Shown here one piece after another: positions 62,253 through 64,000 of a stretch of DNA of 64,000 nucleotides. The first letter of the stretch is position 1; each line of letters opens with the position of its first letter. Under the pieces are notes generated by a model. It worked only from the letters and a program-made list of their open reading frames with translations. It had not been told where the DNA came from and ran no database searches. The stretch is from an uncultured Eubacteriaceae bacterium (lineage in GTDB: Bacteria > Bacillota > Clostridia > Lachnospirales > CAG-274), in assembly GCA_946497035.1 (NCBI GenBank), contig CAMMIW010000006.1, forward strand, positions 32,786 to 96,785. Direction: 5' to 3'. A program made the translations under genes and the position numbers.

Positions 62253-62738
62253 TTGAAAGCGGTTTATCCTGGTAGCTTTGATCCGCCTACTAATGGACAT
62301 TTAGATATAATAACAAGAGCTAGCAAATTGGTTGATACGCTTATTGTAGCAGTTTTAAATAATCCATCAAAAAAGCCTATGTTTTCTACCGAAGAAAAAA
62401 TAGAAATGTTGCAGGCTCTCACTAAAGATATGCATAATGTAAAAGTGGCTAGCTTTTCTGGCCTATTAGTAGATTTTTGCAAAGAAACAGATTGTCAAAT
62501 AATAATAAGAGGCTTAAGAGCTTTAACAGATTTTGAATATGAATTTCAAATAGCTCTTACAAATAAAACTATGAATAAAAATATAGAAACGCTTTTTATG
62601 CCAACAGATACCCAAAACCTTTGGTTAAGCTCTAGCGTTGTAAAAGAAATTGCTACTTTTGGTGGAAAATATGATGAAATGGTTCCTAAAATTGTAAAAG
62701 ATAGATTAGAAAAAAAAGTTAATAAAGGAGAGTGTTAG
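62253..62738 (+). CDS. coaD: Pantetheine-phosphate adenylyltransferase CoaD
   Basis: CoaD makes dephospho-CoA from phosphopantetheine and ATP. The nucleotidyltransferase motif GSFDPPTNGH, the RGLRALTDFEYEFQIAL block and the WLSSSVVKE motif are diagnostic. 161 residues is typical. Translation starts at TTG behind GGAGGT. Confidence 0.97.
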   Translation: MKAVYPGSFDPPTNGHLDIITRASKLVDTLIVAVLNNPSKKPMFSTEEKIEMLQALTKDMHNVKVASFSGLLVDFCKETDCQIIIRGLRALTDFEYEFQIALTNKTMNKNIETLFMPTDTQNLWLSSSVVKEIATFGGKYDEMVPKIVKDRLEKKVNKGEC

Positions 62739-62739
62739 T

Positions 62740-63264
62740 ATGCAAGAATATGCTAAAGTAGATGATTTAATAGACGAACTATTTACTTTAATTAGCGAAA
62801 GTAAAAGTGGTAGTCTTTTTGGTGGTAGAGGCATAGATAAAGATGAAGCCTTTAACATTTTAGAAGATATTAGATACAATTTACCTAGAGAACTAAAAGA
62901 AGCTAAAAAAATTATTGATAATGCTGATAAAATTTTACAAGATGCTAACCTAGAGGCAAACAAAATAATAAAAATGGCAGAAGAAGAAGCACAAGCTATG
63001 GTTAGTGAGCATAACATAACAAAGCTAGCTAAAATGATGGAAGAAAATAAAAGAAAAGAAATGAAAGAATATGTTACAGAAATGAGAGACGGTGCTATAA
63101 ATTATGCTGATAGTTGCCTTTTAGATGTAGAAAAAATACTTCAAGATTCTTTAAACGAAATAAACTATATAACGAAAAATATGGAAGAAAGACTCTCCCA
63201 AGAGTTAGAGCGTGTTTATAAAAATAGACAAGAGATAAAAATGGAAGATTTATATAATAATTAA
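62740..63264 (+). CDS. Coiled-coil protein downstream of coaD, function unknown
   Basis: A 174-residue, highly charged, mostly helical protein with a coiled coil over about residues 45-115 (EAKKIIDNADKILQDA, then EEEAQAMVSEH) and a second helical part. Such ATPase-subunit-like or DivIVA-like helical proteins often follow coaD in Clostridia, but I know no proven role. It starts 1 bp after the coaD stop behind AAAGGAG, so it is co-translated with coaD. Confidence 0.75.
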   Translation: MQEYAKVDDLIDELFTLISESKSGSLFGGRGIDKDEAFNILEDIRYNLPRELKEAKKIIDNADKILQDANLEANKIIKMAEEEAQAMVSEHNITKLAKMMEENKRKEMKEYVTEMRDGAINYADSCLLDVEKILQDSLNEINYITKNMEERLSQELERVYKNRQEIKMEDLYNN

Positions 63265-63301
63265 AATAATAACTAAAAATAGGAGCTTTGAAGAATAAAA
63301 A

Positions 63302-64000
63302 ATGAGCAAATATACTAAAAACAACAAAAAACTAGCACATATAGTTACTATAGTATCTGTAATAATATCATCAATATTACAAACCTTTGTAATACAAGCT
63401 TTTATCCAACCTGCTGGTTTACTTTCAAGTGGGTTTACAGGTATAGCATTATTAATAGATAAAATATCTACGTCATTTTTTGGCCACTCTATATCTATTT
63501 CTTTTTTATTAATAGCTTTAAATTTACCTGTAGCTCTTTTATGTTATAAAGCTATTAGCAAACGTTTTGTATTTTACTCTTTGTTACAAGTATTTTTAAA
63601 CAGTACCTTTTTAAAAATTTTTAATTTTGAAGCTTTTTTTAGCACAAATGATGATATATTAAACGTTATATTTGGTGGCTTTTTATATGGTATATCTATC
63701 GTATTAGCTTTAAAAGGGCGTGCATCTACAGGTGGTACAGACTTTATAGCTTTATATGTATCTAATAAAAAAGGTAAATCTATTTGGAATTATGTATTTA
63801 TATTTAATGTAATACTTTTATGTATATTCGGTGTTTTATTTGGTTGGACTGAAGCTGGCTACTCTATATTATTTCAGTATGTTTCAACTAGAACAATATC
63901 TACATTCCATCAAAGATATGTTCGTGTTACATTACAAATGACAACATCTAAACCAAAAGAAGTTATAGACTGTTATATAAAAAATTTTAGACACGGCTTA
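63302..64000 (+). CDS. YitT family membrane protein (3' end cut by window edge)
   Basis: The frame opens at the ATG at 63302 and runs to the window end (233 codons). The product has about five membrane helices and family blocks QAFIQPAGLLSSGFTGIALL and KGRASTGGTDFIALYVS (cited in parts), then the start of the C-terminal DUF2179 domain (TRTISTFHQRYVRVTL). YitT proteins are usually ~280-290 residues; function is not established. The Shine-Dalgarno is poor (AGGAG 16 nt upstream), so a slightly different start is possible. Confidence 0.92.
   Translation, partial: MSKYTKNNKKLAHIVTIVSVIISSILQTFVIQAFIQPAGLLSSGFTGIALLIDKISTSFFGHSISISFLLIALNLPVALLCYKAISKRFVFYSLLQVFLNSTFLKIFNFEAFFSTNDDILNVIFGGFLYGISIVLALKGRASTGGTDFIALYVSNKKGKSIWNYVFIFNVILLCIFGVLFGWTEAGYSILFQYVSTRTISTFHQRYVRVTLQMTTSKPKEVIDCYIKNFRHGL

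Noticed and set aside
1..64000. Insertion sequences, integrases, phage genes, CRISPR-Cas or other defence islands
   Set aside because: No transposase, recombinase, Cas or restriction-modification gene is seen; the only toxin-antitoxin-type gene is mazF in its usual chromosomal place beside alr.

Overview
The window is a very AT-rich, gene-dense chromosomal segment from a motile, spore-forming, low-GC Firmicute. The flagellar gene order, the sporulation genes dpaB and gerS, the zinc-ribbon L28 and the gene order rpmB/asp23-like/fakA/recG/rsmD/coaD all point to a Clostridia lineage, probably Lachnospirales-like. The lineage is an inference; no rRNA gene is present. There is no CRISPR array, transposase, phage gene or defence island.

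Layout. 1-21.6 kb, minus strand: one large flagellar and chemotaxis cluster. It reads flgB-flgC-fliE-fliF-fliG-fliH-fliI-fliJ-ylxF-like-fliK-flgD-(flagellar operon protein)-flgE. After a 370-bp gap carrying two near-identical promoters it continues flbD-motA-motB-fliL-fliM-fliY-cheY-fliO-fliP-fliQ-fliR-flhB-flhA, with flhA cut by the window start. 21.9-25.3 kb, minus: dpaB (dipicolinate synthase subunit B) and the iron uptake operon feoA-feoB with a Cys-rich mini-protein, under a strong promoter with a DtxR-like operator. 25.3-27.3 kb, plus: a TetR regulator, two small membrane proteins and a DtxR-family regulator that may act on that operator. 27.4-27.7 kb, minus: tRNA-Asp, tRNA-Val and tRNA-Leu in one transcription unit. 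27.9-31.5 kb, plus: an unknown membrane protein, murG and a DUF368 (PopT-type) undecaprenyl-phosphate transporter. 31.5-42.5 kb, minus: a 26-codon ORF, rsmA (apparently starting at AUU), alaS, a small membrane-anchored protein next to a broken gene, dnaB-rplI-gdpP (GdpP without its membrane anchor), a MazG-like gene, yihY and dacF. 42.7-46.6 kb, minus: trehalose operon treB-treC-treR. 46.9-51.8 kb: a small membrane protein, a heterodimeric ABC exporter and a divergent AraC regulator. 51.9-57.1 kb, minus: mazF without a recognisable antitoxin, alr, a gerS-like lipoprotein, a PLP enzyme of the aluminium-resistance family, miaA and rpmB. 57.2-64 kb, plus: asp23-like, fakA, recG, rsmD, coaD, a coiled-coil protein and yitT (cut by the window end).

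Together the genes cover flagellar export and motor assembly, cell-wall lipid cycling, spore formation and germination, iron and trehalose uptake, and core replication and translation. I do not see a clearly new multi-gene system. The most informative oddities are the AUU-start rsmA, the mazF whose antitoxin seems replaced by a 16-codon ORF inside a hairpin, the anchorless GdpP, the four-repeat FlgD, the duplicated flagellar promoter module, and a set of hairpins sharing the core TAGACTTTGTCTA.
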